A stretch of DNA of 64,000 nt from Podospora pseudocomata (Eukaryota; Ascomycota; Sordariomycetes; Sordariales; Podosporaceae). Position numbers and translations under genes: made by a program. Below are positions 32,082-44,470 of this stretch, in pieces (position 1 is the stretch's first letter; each line of letters starts with the position of its first letter). A model generated the notes under the pieces. That model worked only from the letters and a program-made list of their open reading frames with translations. It ran no database searches and was not told the origin of the DNA. The stretch spans positions 1,922,001 through 1,986,000 of the forward strand of contig NC_085890.1 in NCBI RefSeq assembly GCF_035222375.1, in the 5' to 3' direction.

Positions 32082-35000
32082 TCACCCAGCCCTCTGTTTC
32101 CCCTTCCCCCCCCTCAAAAACACCCTCCAATCCACCTTCCCCCCCTCCTGCCACGTCCTCCCCTCAAATGCTCCCCCCAACCCACACAAATGCCTCATCG
32201 TCGGCCTCCCATGCGGGCAATTCCACGGTTTCTCCATCCCCCCCATATTCCTCACCACCCTCTCCATCTGCCTCCCCGACAACGCCCTCCCAATCATGAT
32301 ACTACTCCTGCAAGCCCTCATGGCAAACATCTTCCTCACCTTTGACGGTCTCGGGATCGTCGTAGCCGAACTGCTCGGGTTATCCCCCAGCAAAAAGATC
32401 AACTCCTCCAAATCCGTCAAATCAAACGTTGTCTCCCTCGACAAAGGTAGAGTTACGAGTTGACACCTCGATCCCACCGGGGAGTCCCCAGACGTGTCGA
32501 CTGATACCACAAACCCGTTGCGCTCGAGAGAGACGAGATTCTCGAGGATTATCTCCTCTTCTAGGGCGGTCAGGGTCAAGGGTTTGGGCTGGACAAGACG
32601 CTGGGATTGGACCGTGGTGGTGGATTGGAGGCGCTCAAAGTTGTATTTCTCGTCCGAGGCGTGTTGGTCGATTATGAAGAGCTCGTCATCGTCGTCTGAG
32701 GGGGAGGAGGAACCCTCCCGGACGGCGAGGATGAAGCCTAGGTTGAATTGGCCGATGATTTTCATTTTGGCAAAGTCGGTTTTGGTGATTTTTAGGGAGA
32801 GTTTCTCTTCGGGGTTGGCTGCATCTAAGCCGTCGTCGTCTTGGGAGGGAGGTGGTTTGCTTTTCTGGGGTGGGAGGTGGTTTGAAAGGGAGATGATTTG
32901 CTGGCTAATCTCCATTTCGTTGGTTCTGACCCTGTGGATGAGGTTGAGGGTCATGTCTTTCCGCTTTGGACGGCCTTTGAGGAGCATCTGGGAGCGCTTT
33001 TCGCTTTCTTCTGATGCTTCGGCAGCGGTGGCCTGGGCGGCGTCGATGAGGGCTTGTACCTTCTTTTCTTCTTGTGCCTTCTTTTCTTCCTCGTCAATGT
33101 ACTCGTCGTCGGCTGAGTCATGGTCACAGCATTCGTCTTGCTCGACAGAGGCTCTTGGGCTGTCTGCTTCTGAAGGCATCTCCTCATTCCCTTCATTGTC
33201 AGCCCGGAGCTCCTCCTCCTCCTCCCCCTCCCCTTCTTCGTGAGAGGAACGAGGCATCTCAGGTTCTTCCATGTCCACATCATTATCCTCTCCTTGAGAC
33301 ACAAACAAGGACTCTTCGTTGTCATCGTCCTGGCCCTCTGCCGATCCAGCGGCGTCCGACGCTTTCTCATCCACCTCAATTTCCTCATCCTCAATGTCCA
33401 CCTCTTCTGTAGTAATCTCGAGATCTTCTGCCGAGCCTCCCTTACTACTCGCCGCAGCAGAAAACATTTGAGTGAGACGTCCGCCAAAGGATGGCACAGG
33501 TGCGGTCTTCTTCCCGGCCTTAGCAGCGCCAAGCTTTTGTGAAGGCCTGGAAGGCTCCTCAATTCTTGATCGTTTCAGGGGACTCCTGATCACGCTCGTC
33601 ACGGTGGAGTCGCCTATGGTGATCGTAGCCACTTCTTGAGTTGACCGTTTAAACCGAGCTGGAGCGATGGGACTAGATCGTGGAGCTGCAGGTTGCGACG
33701 GTGGCGGAATCGCCGGAATTGAAGACTGTGGTGGCTCGTCTTCTGCATCTTCCATTGCGACCTCTGTCTCGTCTTTCTCTGGGTTCTCGGCCATCTCAGA
33801 AGTTTCCTCTTTCTCTTCGTCCTGATCATCGACCGACGCTCGTCTCTGTGTAATCGGTGAGTCTGATTCGGACGATTGATGTGACAGTGTGGCTGTCCTC
33901 CTGTTGCTTACAGAAGCAACAGAGACCGGTGTCTGGGAGCGAACAAGCGTCGGTTTCTTAAACGGCGTCTGCCTCAACCCTTGGGCTTGGGATGTCGGAA
34001 TGGTGACATCCTGCGTCTCGAAGAGTTCAATCAAAGACTCCCGCAGATTGTCAAGCATCTGACCTTGGTCGTGGAGCAAGATGGTGCGCTTGTCTGGACT
34101 GACATTGACATCGTAAAGATGAGTGTCGAGTTGAATGTCTGCAAAGATGAAAGGCAACTGTGAAGCATTGTAGGAGCGATACACCTCGTTGAAAACCTTG
34201 ACAAACTGGGGTAGACCGCAAGGCCGCCCATTGACGTAGAACATTTGACGATCTGGTGTTTGTCGGCCTTCACCAGGTGTCGGCCGGGAGACATGCCCGA
34301 GCACCCTAACCTCGGTATTGCTCCCATCAGCTCTAGCCTTACCCTTCACGAGAGGACCGGCGGTAGGTGTGAGCTGCAGCTTGAGATCCATTGTGATCAA
34401 AGCATTCATCGTCTTGACGCCAAACACATTGATGATATTCTCGCGTGTTGTGGGATTACCCTTGGTCGAGAACAGAACCATCCTCTTCCCTTTGGTGGGC
34501 TGCTGGGAAACGGTGAACTTGACGCCCGTTTGGATGCAGGCATATTGGTTGAGCAGGCTGATAACCTTGCCCCATTCCCTCTTGATGTTTCTCTCCAGCT
34601 CACGACGGCGTACTGGGAGGTTGCGGAAGAGGTCCTCTACAATTACAGAAGTACCACGCTGGCCCGAAAGAACGCTGGTGCTCTTAAGCTTCCCAGACAT
34701 CTCGAACTCGAGCTTCGCAGCGCGAGGGACCTGCTCCTTGGTGCAAGTTATAACAGAGAATTTGGATAGTGCGCAGAGGGAGGACAATGCCTCCCCACGG
34801 AAGCCAAACGTCTGAAGTGTGGAGAGATCATCATATGTTGAGAGCTTGGACGTGTAATGCTTTAGGGCGACTGATTCGTAGTTGTGTGGTGCAATTCCGG
34901 CTCCATTGTCTTGGACCTCGATGGAGTCAAGACCTTGGTTTTTGAACCGAACCTCTGCAGCATGATTAGCATCATTTACTGGAACAGGTCTGAACATATC

Positions 35001-35158
35001 TGAAGATATTCATTCGTACCGATGGTGGTTGCCCCGGCATCCACACTGTTCTCCACGAGCTCTTTGGCTACAGAGCACAAATCGACAATAACCTGACCAG
35101 CTTGGATCTGGTGGACTGCACTCGAGTCGATGGCCTTGATGGTGACGTTGGACGCCAT
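32082..35158 (-). CDS. PMS1: DNA mismatch repair protein PMS1 (MutL homologue)
   Basis: Two exons, 35158-35020 and 34954-32082, with a 65-bp intron (GTACGA...GCTGCAG), give 1003 residues. Pms1 pairs with Mlh1 as MutL-alpha, which nicks DNA after mismatch recognition. The N-terminal GHKL ATPase is clear: IKAIDSSAVHQIQAGQVIVD, KELVENSVDAGATTI, DNGAG at ~62-66 and GFRGEALSSL at ~97. The transducer domain follows (FYVNGRP, LYDVNVSPDKRTILLHDQ). A long acidic, Ser/Glu-rich linker (~340-680) separates it from the C-terminal endonuclease. There DQHASDEKYNFE (from residue 809) is the metal-binding DQHA(X)2E(X)4E motif, with later ACRSSIMIG and CPHGRPTMRHL (~959). All catalytic motifs are present, so the protein should be active. 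It is divergent to BST1. Confidence 0.96.
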
Positions 35159-35261
35159 AGTATGTGATGATACCCTCCCGCCCTCAACAACGTCGGTTAT
35201 TGTCTCACGAATACGGCCCAGTTGGGATAGGTATTAGGTCATCTCATATTGGCGTTGATGT

Positions 35262-35296
<35 letters not shown>

Positions 35297-37651
35297 GGTG
35301 TGTTGCTCTTGGTGTGTTACACCAGGAAAATCAATTAAACTCGAGAAAGGAGGACGCGACGCGTTCCTCCCTGCGGTGACACGCGCACTAATAAATTAAG
35401 GTAGGCGCCCCTCCAGCTTCACTGGAAGCTTACCTACCCCGCCGACAGAAGTTAGCTTACTGACAAGACTCAAGCCACAACTTTGAAAAGCATTTCGCCC
35501 AAGTAAGAACACTCATATCGCTCACTGCCTATTCCTACGCCCATTGAAAGCGTCCTGATGAAAATACGGAGTATCGACGGGTTAAGAAACCTAGGGGCTA
35601 GCTCATGTCAGCTGTCGTGTAACGCCCCCTACCAGAACACGCGGTCAATACCGCCAATGTTACAATGCCATGAGTACTACACCGTAAACCCCCACGAACT
35701 GCCACATTGCTTGGACGTTAGCCGTGCCACGTCGGATCTCCTGCCTGGGCATTCGCTGGAAGCTTTCTTGAAGGAATATAGCGCTAAAACTTTAAGCTTT
35801 TCTCGACGTTTTGAACAGTCCAAAAGATTCAAGGGTCCAGATGTTACGCAACACGACAGAAAAACCATGCAGAAACGACTCTCCTCTCTCGTCAGCACAG
35901 CCTGATTTGGCACATCTGTAGATGTTATTCTGTAAAAGACCGTTCTCGGCACAAGGTAACAACGGCATCCCAATCCGTAGCCTTTAATGCAGGTCGGTTA
36001 TTTCCAGATGACGTTATGCTTGGCCGCTGTGGTAGCCAATTGAGCAGCTCGGCATATCAACATTCTGAAGGGAGGATTGCAGCAAAAAGCGAAATCACTC
36101 CAGCCCGTTTCCAGGAATTGAACCCTGTCAACTTGACAAGACATGTCCAGAACCAAGGTTTCTAACAACCAAAGACTGTCGCGATAAGAAGAAAAGGGCC
36201 ACCACCAGCACATGTGCTTCGTCCACGCAAGATGCATACTGTAGGAGCTGTTGACCCACATGCTGCCAACATTTTTGTCGGTTTTCGGTGCAGAGTTCCG
36301 CCTTTTCTGGGACCAGCCGTTGTTGCAGAAGTTGAAAATCCTGAGGATCGTCCATGTAAGAAACACAGCTGCCTTTTTCTGTCGGTTCCTATGTCGGAAG
36401 GATTGCGTATGGCTCGCCTGGGCGCATCGCCAGCAACTGGACTTAGTATCTCACCTCACCTGATCTCGGTATAGAGACATGTAACCAGGAGAATGGCCAT
36501 GTAAACCAGCGAGGCCCACCGGATTGCCGCAAGCCAGCCACCTCGCGACGACCTGAAAAAAGTCCCGGTCAATAAAGCAACAGGTGTGAGGTGGTGCATG
36601 CTGCAGGAGGGAAATAATTCCCAGCTTTGGAGAGCTGGGTTGCAACAGCTTGCCGCCCACTGCCGCTCTGGAGCTTATATTCCGCAGATTCCGCCCATCC
36701 CAGCCTCACCACCCCCAGCTTCAGGTTTCTCTTCTTCTTGGACGGAATCAGGAAGCACTCGTTTATTCTGTCGCCTGAGACAAAGTCGCTCGTTCGCCAT
36801 ACCGTCAAACAAAAACACGCAGTAGATGTCACAGACGTCACCTGAATCCTGGCACCAAAAACGTTTTGTGCCGATCCGGAAGAATCTGGGATCCCCTCGT
36901 TGCTCTCTCACACCCTGAACACCCTTATCAAGGGTTCTCGCGTTATTGTTGGTTTCATCCGCCGTGCAACCTCTGCCTTGGACCCCACCGCCGCTGAGGA
37001 TCATCATACGCCCTATGCGATATCCATATCTGTATTCACAGGGCAATTCAATATTCGGACTCGAAGAGAAGACAGTGCTGGAGTGGAGGGTTGCTATCAA
37101 CCTGAGGTGGAAATTCCCATCCAAAAAAAGCCACTGCGGCACCTGCGTCGAATCATCTCGGCCCGTTTGGAGGCTGGTCGGAACGCTTGTTTCCAAGCCA
37201 TAGGCGGCCAATAGCGGGCTGCAGCGCTGTGCACCTGCTAGCCTGCCACAGCCTAGCGCTGGGATTCAAGGGTGGGCTCCCCGAATCGAACCTGCATCGA
37301 CCACCCAGAGCTCGTGGTTTTCACATCAATTTTGTTTTTTTCTTTAATCTTGCCAGTTCAGAGGCTCGACGGCGATAGGGAACAAGCAGCTTGGTGATAC
37401 TATTACGAGTAGATGCCCAGCCTCTGTCCGGCTCTAACTACCGTCCCCACCAAAACAAAAAAAGTCTGCCAGCGCCGATTCATGCCCAGCGTTTTGTCGC
37501 TGTCGCTGTCGCGCCCCGTCAAAGTCCGTTCCCTCCCGCCTCAGTCTCCCTTGACCTCGAGCTGCCAAGGACCGCACCGCATCGAGAAGCGCAACCTGCC
37601 ATAACGCACATCCCCAAAGGCAGGAGTCGTCCGCCAACCGACCCTGCTGGG
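35159..37651. promoter_or_regulatory. 2.5 kb divergent intergenic region between PMS1 and BST1
   Basis: Both promoters lie here. A GT-then-GA dinucleotide run sits 100 bases upstream of PMS1. Frames of up to 178 codons (minus, 36675-37211) have no known motif. A tRNA-like T-arm near 36112-36128 (-) lacks the rest of a cloverleaf. The BST1 frame is open upstream to 37391 without protein-like content. Confidence 0.5.
35259..35297. repeat. Compound GT/GA dinucleotide microsatellite
   Basis: Six to seven TG units pass directly into about ten GA units, on the promoter side of PMS1. Confidence 0.9.
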
Positions 37652-40600
37652 ATGACGAGGCACTCATCAGGATCCTCCGAAGACGGTGACACTTTGCACG
37701 TCGAGGTTCCTCATGTCAGTTCGTCCAACCAATCCGCCCTGAGGCCACAGGCCGCCGCACAGCCTTCCACCTCAACTAGCCCAGACAGCACCGCCAGCCA
37801 TCACCACCAGCGTCGCAGCAGCGCTGACCCGCGAACCTCGTCCTCGATCAGTCGGAGGTCAACCAGCATCAATTGGAAGCCTACCGAGACCAGGAATGGC
37901 TCACTAGAGAAGCCCCCATCGCCGACGCGCCCAACAACCCCCTCTCCACTCGGCCTGATACCGACCGCGAATGGGTCACATGCAAAGAAGAGAGAGATGG
38001 AAAAGGCGCAAGAGGCCATGTTTGCCGTCCGGCATCAGCGATGGCGAAGCCCGTGGGCAATTGGCCTTCTTGCGCTTGTCGCATCCATCACCGGTATCGC
38101 CTTGCTGCTGACGGTGGTTCACTCGTCGGTAACACGACAAATTGATCCAAAGGGCTGTCGAATGTCTTACTTGCGCCCGTCATACGCCAAGCTCAACGAG
38201 TTCGACACGGAACACACCCGTCTCGCAAGCAAATATTCGCTGTACATGTATCGCGAACAGGGAATTGACCATGACACAAGGGTTCGGATCCCCCATCCTA
38301 TGTCTTGGTATATGTATGCCAAGCACCTTTGCTAATCCACTGCTAACGTCAACTGCGCGCAGGTACGAGGAGTCCCCGTTCTCTTCATTCCTGGCAATGC
38401 CGGGAGCTACAAGCAAGTCCGACCCATTGCCTCTGAGGCAGCAAACTACTTCCACGATGTCCTGCAGCATGACCCCGAGACATACAACGCCGGCATCAGA
38501 AGCCTCGACTTCTTCACCGTCGATTTCAATGAAGATATCACGGCGTTCCACGGGCAGACCCTCCTCGACCAGGCCGAATACCTCAATGAGGCGATTCGCT
38601 ACATCCTCTCGCTCTACCTCGATCCGCGCGTTTCCGACCGAAACCCTGATCTTCCCGACCCGACCTCGGTGATAGTGCTGGGCCACTCTATGGGAGGAAT
38701 TGTTGCGCGGACAATGCTCATCATGCCCAACTACCAAACGAACTCGATCAACACCATCATCACCATGTCGGCGCCTCACGCCCGGCCACCTGTGTCCTTT
38801 GACAGCCAGATCGTCAAGGCATACAAAGACATCAACGATTATTGGAGGCATGCCTACTCGCAACAGTGGGCCAATAACAATCCCCTCTGGCATGTGACGC
38901 TTGTTTCGATCGCGGGCGGAGGACTCGACACCGTGGTCCCTTCGGATTATGCGAGCGTCGAGTCGTTGGTTCCAGACACGCATGGATTCACTGTCTTCAC
39001 ATCGACCATTCCCACAGTATGGACGAGCATGGATCATCAGGCGATTCTGTGGTGCGACCAGTTCCGCAAGGTGTTGGTTCGGACGCTATTTGACCTCTCC
39101 GATGTGCACAGGGCATCCCAAACGAAACCGAGGGCGGAGAGAATGCGCGTCTTCAAAAAGCGGCTGCTTACCGGCATGGAAACTGTTGCTGAGAAGACGG
39201 CGCCTCGATCAGACCCCACGACTTTGCTTACCGTGGAGGACAATTCTGACACCATCATTGCTCAGGGGGAGCGGTTAGTTTTGCGGCAATTGGGAACCAC
39301 TGGCAGGGTTCGCGCCCACCTCATGACCATCCCACCTCCCGGGCCTCCCGAAGTCAAGCGCTTTACTTTGATGACCGATATCAAGCTCGACCAGCCTGGC
39401 GAGAACGGGAAGCTTGAAGTCATGTTTTGCAGCGTTGTCCCATCGCAACCGGGCCAAACCGGGGCAGGATTTCCAAGCCAAATCGACCTTTCCAAGGGTA
39501 CTGCAGGAACTACCCGGCTGGCTTGCCGAAGTGCTGCCCCAGATGTCATTCCACTTCCTGGATCAAACAAGACAACCGCCTTTCCATTCTATAGGGATCT
39601 AGAGAAGCAGGTCCTGCCCTTCTACTACCTCGAGTACGACCTGGACGACATTGCTGAACAACAGTTCATTGCAGTGGTGGAGAAGGCAACGAATCCCACC
39701 CAAGGTTTCGTGATTGCCGAGTTCAGCGAGCAGTCGCAGTCACACCAAACGGCACAGATCGGCCTTCAACGTCTGCTCACCTCGGGCTTGAAGTTCACCA
39801 TGCCTGCTGCACGACCGATGGTGACGGAAACCAAGGTGCCATCCTTGCAGTCGAGCTTGCTAGCCTACAACTTGCGCCTGAGCAGCCACTCATGTGGCAA
39901 CAAAGAGGAGCTCTTCGCCCCGATGGTGAGGCAGTATCTAGTGGAGCCGTTTGAGTCGAAGTATTTTGTCAATGTACGCGATGCGCCGATCAGCCTTCAC
40001 GGTGTTGCTCCCTACGTCCCTCCGCCCCTTGCCAAGAGGTCCGCCAGCGAGGATGGACTGAGCTTTCAGTTTTGGACCGATCCTACTTGCGATTCCAGCA
40101 TTGAGGTTGAGCTTGAGGTGGATTTCAGTGGTAGTCTCGGCAAGCTGTATATGCGCTACCGTACCGTCTTTGCTGCGTTCCCGCTGCTCGTGGTGGCTCT
40201 CGTGTTGCGCAAACAGTTCCGCGTCTACGATACCACGGGTGTGTTCATCACCTTCACAGAAAGCTTGGATCTTTGCCTCAGGCAGTCCATTCCGTTGATG
40301 CTTGCGTCGCTCACCATGTTGACCGTGGCCACGGCCAACCCGAACCCAGCTGGCAGCGCAAGCTTCTGGCATTGGAACAAGAGCACATCTTCGCTGGTCG
40401 ATTTCCACCTCAACGACTATCTGATCGGTACTCAGGACCCGATGTTTCTGTTCTTGATTCCCATGATTGGAATAATATGCGTCGGAGTGTGCACCGTCTT
40501 CAATTACATCACACTTGCCCTCACGCACTTGTTGAGCAGCCTCTTCAACCTGTTGGCATTCCGCCCTGCGTGGGTTCGCAATGATGAACGCAAGAAACAA

Positions 40601-41206
40601 GGAGGCGCCGGGTTTCTGCCGTCATCACCCAGGCGCAGAATGATCACGACAGCCGTCTTACTATTCCTCGTGTCTACAGCCATCCCGTACCAGTTTGCCT
40701 ATCTGGTTGCCTGCCTGGTCCAACTGACAACCACAGTACGCGCGCAGCGAATCGCCCAGGAACTCCAGTCAGCAGCCAACTCGAGCTTTTACAACTACGT
40801 CCATTCGATTCTCATCCTCATGCTCTGGATCCTTCCCATCAACCTGCCAACGCTCGTGGTCTGGATACACAATCTGGCTGTTCATTGGCTCACGCCCTTC
40901 ACCTCGCACCACAATGTATTGTCCATCATGCCATTCATCGTCCTTGTGGAGACCTTGACCACGGGCAAGATGGTTCCTCCGGTCACCGGTAGGATGAAGC
41001 ACCTCACGAGCATTCTGCTGTTCGGCATTGCCATCTATGCTGCCGTGTATGGAATCTCTTACGCCTACACATTACACCACCTGGTCAACCTGGTCGCGTT
41101 TTGGCTGGTTATCCTTCACTCCACCTCGGACTCTTGGCCAATATCGGGGTTAAAACACTTGTACGAAGGAGACGCCGAGGACCGCAAGGGCGGTAAAGAG
41201 CCATGA
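37652..41206 (+). CDS. BST1: GPI inositol-deacylase BST1 (PGAP1 family)
   Basis: Two exons, 37652-38281 and 38363-41206, give 1157 residues. Bst1 is an ER membrane lipase that removes the acyl chain from GPI inositol, which is needed for ER exit of GPI proteins. The N-terminus is Ser/Thr-rich and cytosolic, then a membrane helix at ~135 (WAIGLLALVASITGIALLL). The lipase domain starts with CRMSYLRPSYAKL, continues across the intron as GVPVLFIPGNAGSYKQVRPI, and has the nucleophile in GHSMGG (Ser319), then TMSAPHARPP and IAGGGLDTVVPSDYA. The C-terminal third has about seven to eight hydrophobic helices. The intron donor is GTTCGG, not the consensus, but it is the only one that keeps the frame. 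I chose MTRHSSGSSEDG as start by similarity to other fungal Bst1 proteins. The frame is open 87 codons further upstream. Confidence 0.94.
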
Positions 41207-42921
41207 ACAAAATCTCCGATTAGACACCTTTGGAATAGACTATCCCAAAAAATTACCTGGACATTCACCAACCAATTCACCTTTTTGATACCCAATCCGA
41301 ATGGTTCCGAATATCACCAGACCACGATTGTACATGCCTCTTTGCCCGCACTGCCGGCCCTCTTTTGGCTGGCTCGCATACTTTCTGTTCTTTTCATTCT
41401 CTACGACACACGATTTTATGAGGGTGGATTCCCGTCTGCTTCGACTTTTATATCACCATAACCAGGGAAATGGGTTTGCTTGGATACACCAGCGGTATTA
41501 CGGATGGGAGGGAAGATTGATTTTTCTTCGCGCTCCCCTGTTTTTCCTTTCGCTGTTCAGTTTACGTCTTGATGGATGGGGATAACACATGTGTTTTTTT
41601 GGTTTTTTTTTTGGGTTCATAGGGGGCGGCAAATTTTTTTGGTATTGGTCAAGGGTTGTCGTGGTTTGGGGAAATGGCAGCATGGTATAGGATTGGGAAG
41701 GGGAGAAACCCCCGAGCCAGTTTTGGCCGCTGATAATGTTTATGTTTCTTTTTTTTTTTCTTTCTGTTGTCTCTCGCTTCTCATTTTTTCGACAGGGGTG
41801 GTTTGGTCGTCAGACAGACAACACACCTTTGCTCGATGCCCCTCGTTTCAGCTCAGCAACGCCAGCTCATCACCACAGATGGGCAGACCAAGGAGGAGGT
41901 AATGGACGATGACACCGGAGACAATAATGGTGTGTGTGTGTGTGGTCTCTGATAGAAGAGACAGATGATCAGAAAGGTTGTCTGTTGGTGTGTGTGGTTT
42001 TGATGCTTGTTAGAATAGCGAGATGAGAAAGAGCCAAGAAAGCGAGAGGGGGGAGTTGGATTATTATTATAGCTGGGATGGTGTAGATAGAGGGGGATGG
42101 GAGAGGTGGGTGGGATGGTTGGTGTATATACCACTTGTATTTAATTAGGGAGGGGGAGTAGTGCAGACACTATCTTGAGAGAGTTGTGTGAGGCAGAAGG
42201 GAAGAATATATGATCAAGTTCAAGTACTTTGTGCGGGAAGTGAAGCGGGTTCTTGTTGAGCTGTGAACGCTCAAACCAAGCGATAAGGCCTCTTTCACAT
42301 AGGCACGAAGTATTCCAGCTGTGTTATCCAAAGTCATCTATGGCATCTCAACCAGCATGGGAGAGAGTAGTTCGTCATTTTTTTGTCGATCTGAAACACA
42401 TAGGTACTTATACATGATGTCCCGCGCAGCCATACACTGCCCTTTATTCCATCTCTACCATGGAGGATACACTTCTTAGGAAGCCAGTCAAATATACCAA
42501 GGTCGCCTTGATATACAAAATCGTAACTGAAAAGCCAAAAACCCTAACCCAGAATCCTGCAGGCCTTCCCCCTGCTGTGGCATCTCCACCAATCAAATGC
42601 AGGTACCCCTGCAGAGTCACGTGAACCTTGTTCCCCGTCCCAAGTTTTGTGGCGCAGGTGCAGGAGGCAGGATCCTTGGCGCTGCGTCACGTAACCTCCA
42701 GCCGCCGCAGCCGTTACCGTCGTCGTCGTCGTCAGTTGGCTCGATCCAGTGTTTCCAACATTCAACTACCTCCTAGCTACTGTCAACAAACCCCGAAGAT
42801 AAACCCAACGAACCCCGATATCTTTTTGCGCACGATATCCGATCGCACCTAACCACGAAATAATTCACCCTTTGAATCAACCCGCCTGGTGTGGCCTGAG
42901 GGGCTATATTCAACCACCGCG
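41207..42921. other. 1.7 kb between BST1 and TMS1
   Basis: Holds the BST1 3' UTR and the TMS1 promoter. Contains T runs near 41595-41640 and 41750. No gene is seen. Confidence 0.55.
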
Positions 42922-44470
42922 ATGGGCGCCCTCCTCTCCCTCCCGCTGATGGCGGTTCCAAGCCTAGGCACAGTACGCGACCCCCATCACCCCCCAATAA
43001 ACATCAACAAAGTGCGATAGACTGACGATATAACCACAGCTCCTCTCCTTCGGCGCAAGCTGCTGCGGAGCAGCAACCTGCTCAATGGTCTGCTCCGCCT
43101 GCGGAAAATGTGGCAACTCGGTCGCAACCCGCATAGCCTACGCCCTCATCCTCCTCGTCAACTCGATCCTCTCCTGGATCATGCTCACAAAGTGGGCCAT
43201 CGAGAAGCTCCAGCACCTCATGCTCGACTACGTAAAGATCAAATGCGGCGAGGGCGACTGCTACGGCTGGCTAGCCGTCCACAGAATCAACTTTGCGCTC
43301 GGCATGTTCCACCTCGTCCTTGCCGGACTGATGCTGGGGGTTCACTCCTCCAAGAACCCTCGCGCGGCGATACAAAATGGTTTCTGGGGTCCAAAGATCA
43401 TTGCTTGGTTGGGGCTGATCGTGTTGACTTTTTTCATTCCGGATACGTTTTTCCAGTTTTGGGGGAACTACGTCGCGCTGATTTGCGCGATGCTGTTTTT
43501 GATGCTGGGGCTGATTTTGCTGGTGGATTTGGCGCATAATTGGGCAGAGTACTGTCTTGGGCAGATTGAGGAGTCCGAGTCGAAGACCTGGAGGGTGGTT
43601 TTGATTGGGTCGACGTTGGGGATGTATGTGGCTAGTTTGGCCATGACGGTGGTGCAGTATGTGTTTTTTGCCGGGTCGGGGTGTTCGATGAACCAGGCGG
43701 CGATTACGATCAATTTGCTGCTCTGGCTGGCCATCTCGGTCATTTCGGTGCACCCGACTGTGCAGGAGTATAACCCCAAGGCCGGGCTGGCTCAGGCGGC
43801 CATGGTGGCGGTATACTGCACCTATTTGACCATGTCGGCCGTGTCGATGGAGCCGGACGAGACGGAGGATAAGCACTGTAATCCGTTGATTGCGGGGCAG
43901 GGGACGAGGACTACGACTGTGGTTATTGGTGCTATTGTTACGATGTTGACGGTGGCGTATACGACCACCAGGGCGGCGACGCAGTCTCTTGGTTTGGGGG
44001 GGAAAGGTGGGGGACAAATTCGGCTGCCGGAGGAGGACGAGGTTGATTATGAGCACAGCCTCATCACCACGCAGCCGGATAACTCGCGGCGTCAAATGCG
44101 TGCCGAGGCGCTGAGACGGGCGGTGGAGGAGGGGTCCCTTCCGGCGGATGCGCTCTTGTCGGATGATGATGATGATCATGTTCATGGGCACTCACCTAAT
44201 GGCGGGACGATGGACGATGAACGGACGAGCACGCAGTACAGTTATGCCATGTTTCACGTCATTTTCTTTTTGGCGACGGCGTGGGTGGCGACGTTGCTGA
44301 CGAGCGATTGGGATGATGGGAAGGTGGCGGATGGGGGGGATTTTGCTACGGTGGGGAGAACGCTGTGGGCGAGCTGGGTCAAGATTGTGAGCGGGTGGGT
44401 TTGTTATGGGATGTATACTTGGACGCTCGTGGCGCCGATTGTGCTGCCGGGGAGGTTTGAGTTTGAGTAG
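42922..44470 (+). CDS. TMS1: TMS1/Serinc-family membrane protein
   Basis: Exons 42922-42972 and 43040-44470, with a 67-bp intron, give 493 residues. Serinc proteins are multi-pass membrane proteins (yeast Tms1, mammalian TDE family). They were linked to serine incorporation into lipids, and more recently to lipid scrambling; the fungal role is unclear. Seen here: MGALLSLPLMAVPSLGT joined to LLSFGASCCGAATCSMVC, the Cys-rich family start; IAYALILLVNSILSWIML; the long extracellular-type loop with CGEGDCYGW; HRINFALGMFHLVLAGLML; FFQFWGNYVALICAMLFLML; and near the end YSYAMFHVIFFLATAWVATLL with TSDWD and SWVKIVSGWVCYGMYTWTL. About ten helices are visible. The acidic/His loop (DDDDDHVHGH) lies before the last pair. 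The coding strand becomes G-rich from ~43370. Confidence 0.94.

Noticed and set aside
36100-36200. T-arm-like sequence (GGTTCAATTCC) on the minus strand
   Set aside because: The T-stem has a mismatch, and no matching acceptor stem, D-arm or anticodon arm could be placed, so it is not called a tRNA.
36675-37211. 178-codon minus-strand frame upstream of BST1
   Set aside because: No motif, and an equally long plus-strand frame overlaps it; most likely chance openness in GC-balanced promoter DNA.
37270-37330. GGTTCGATTC box on the minus strand
   Set aside because: Flanking bases do not pair as a T-stem and no partner acceptor strand is present.
43271-44191. 306-codon minus-strand frame across TMS1
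   Set aside because: Antisense shadow of TMS1: Arg/His/Pro-rich with no membrane or domain character.
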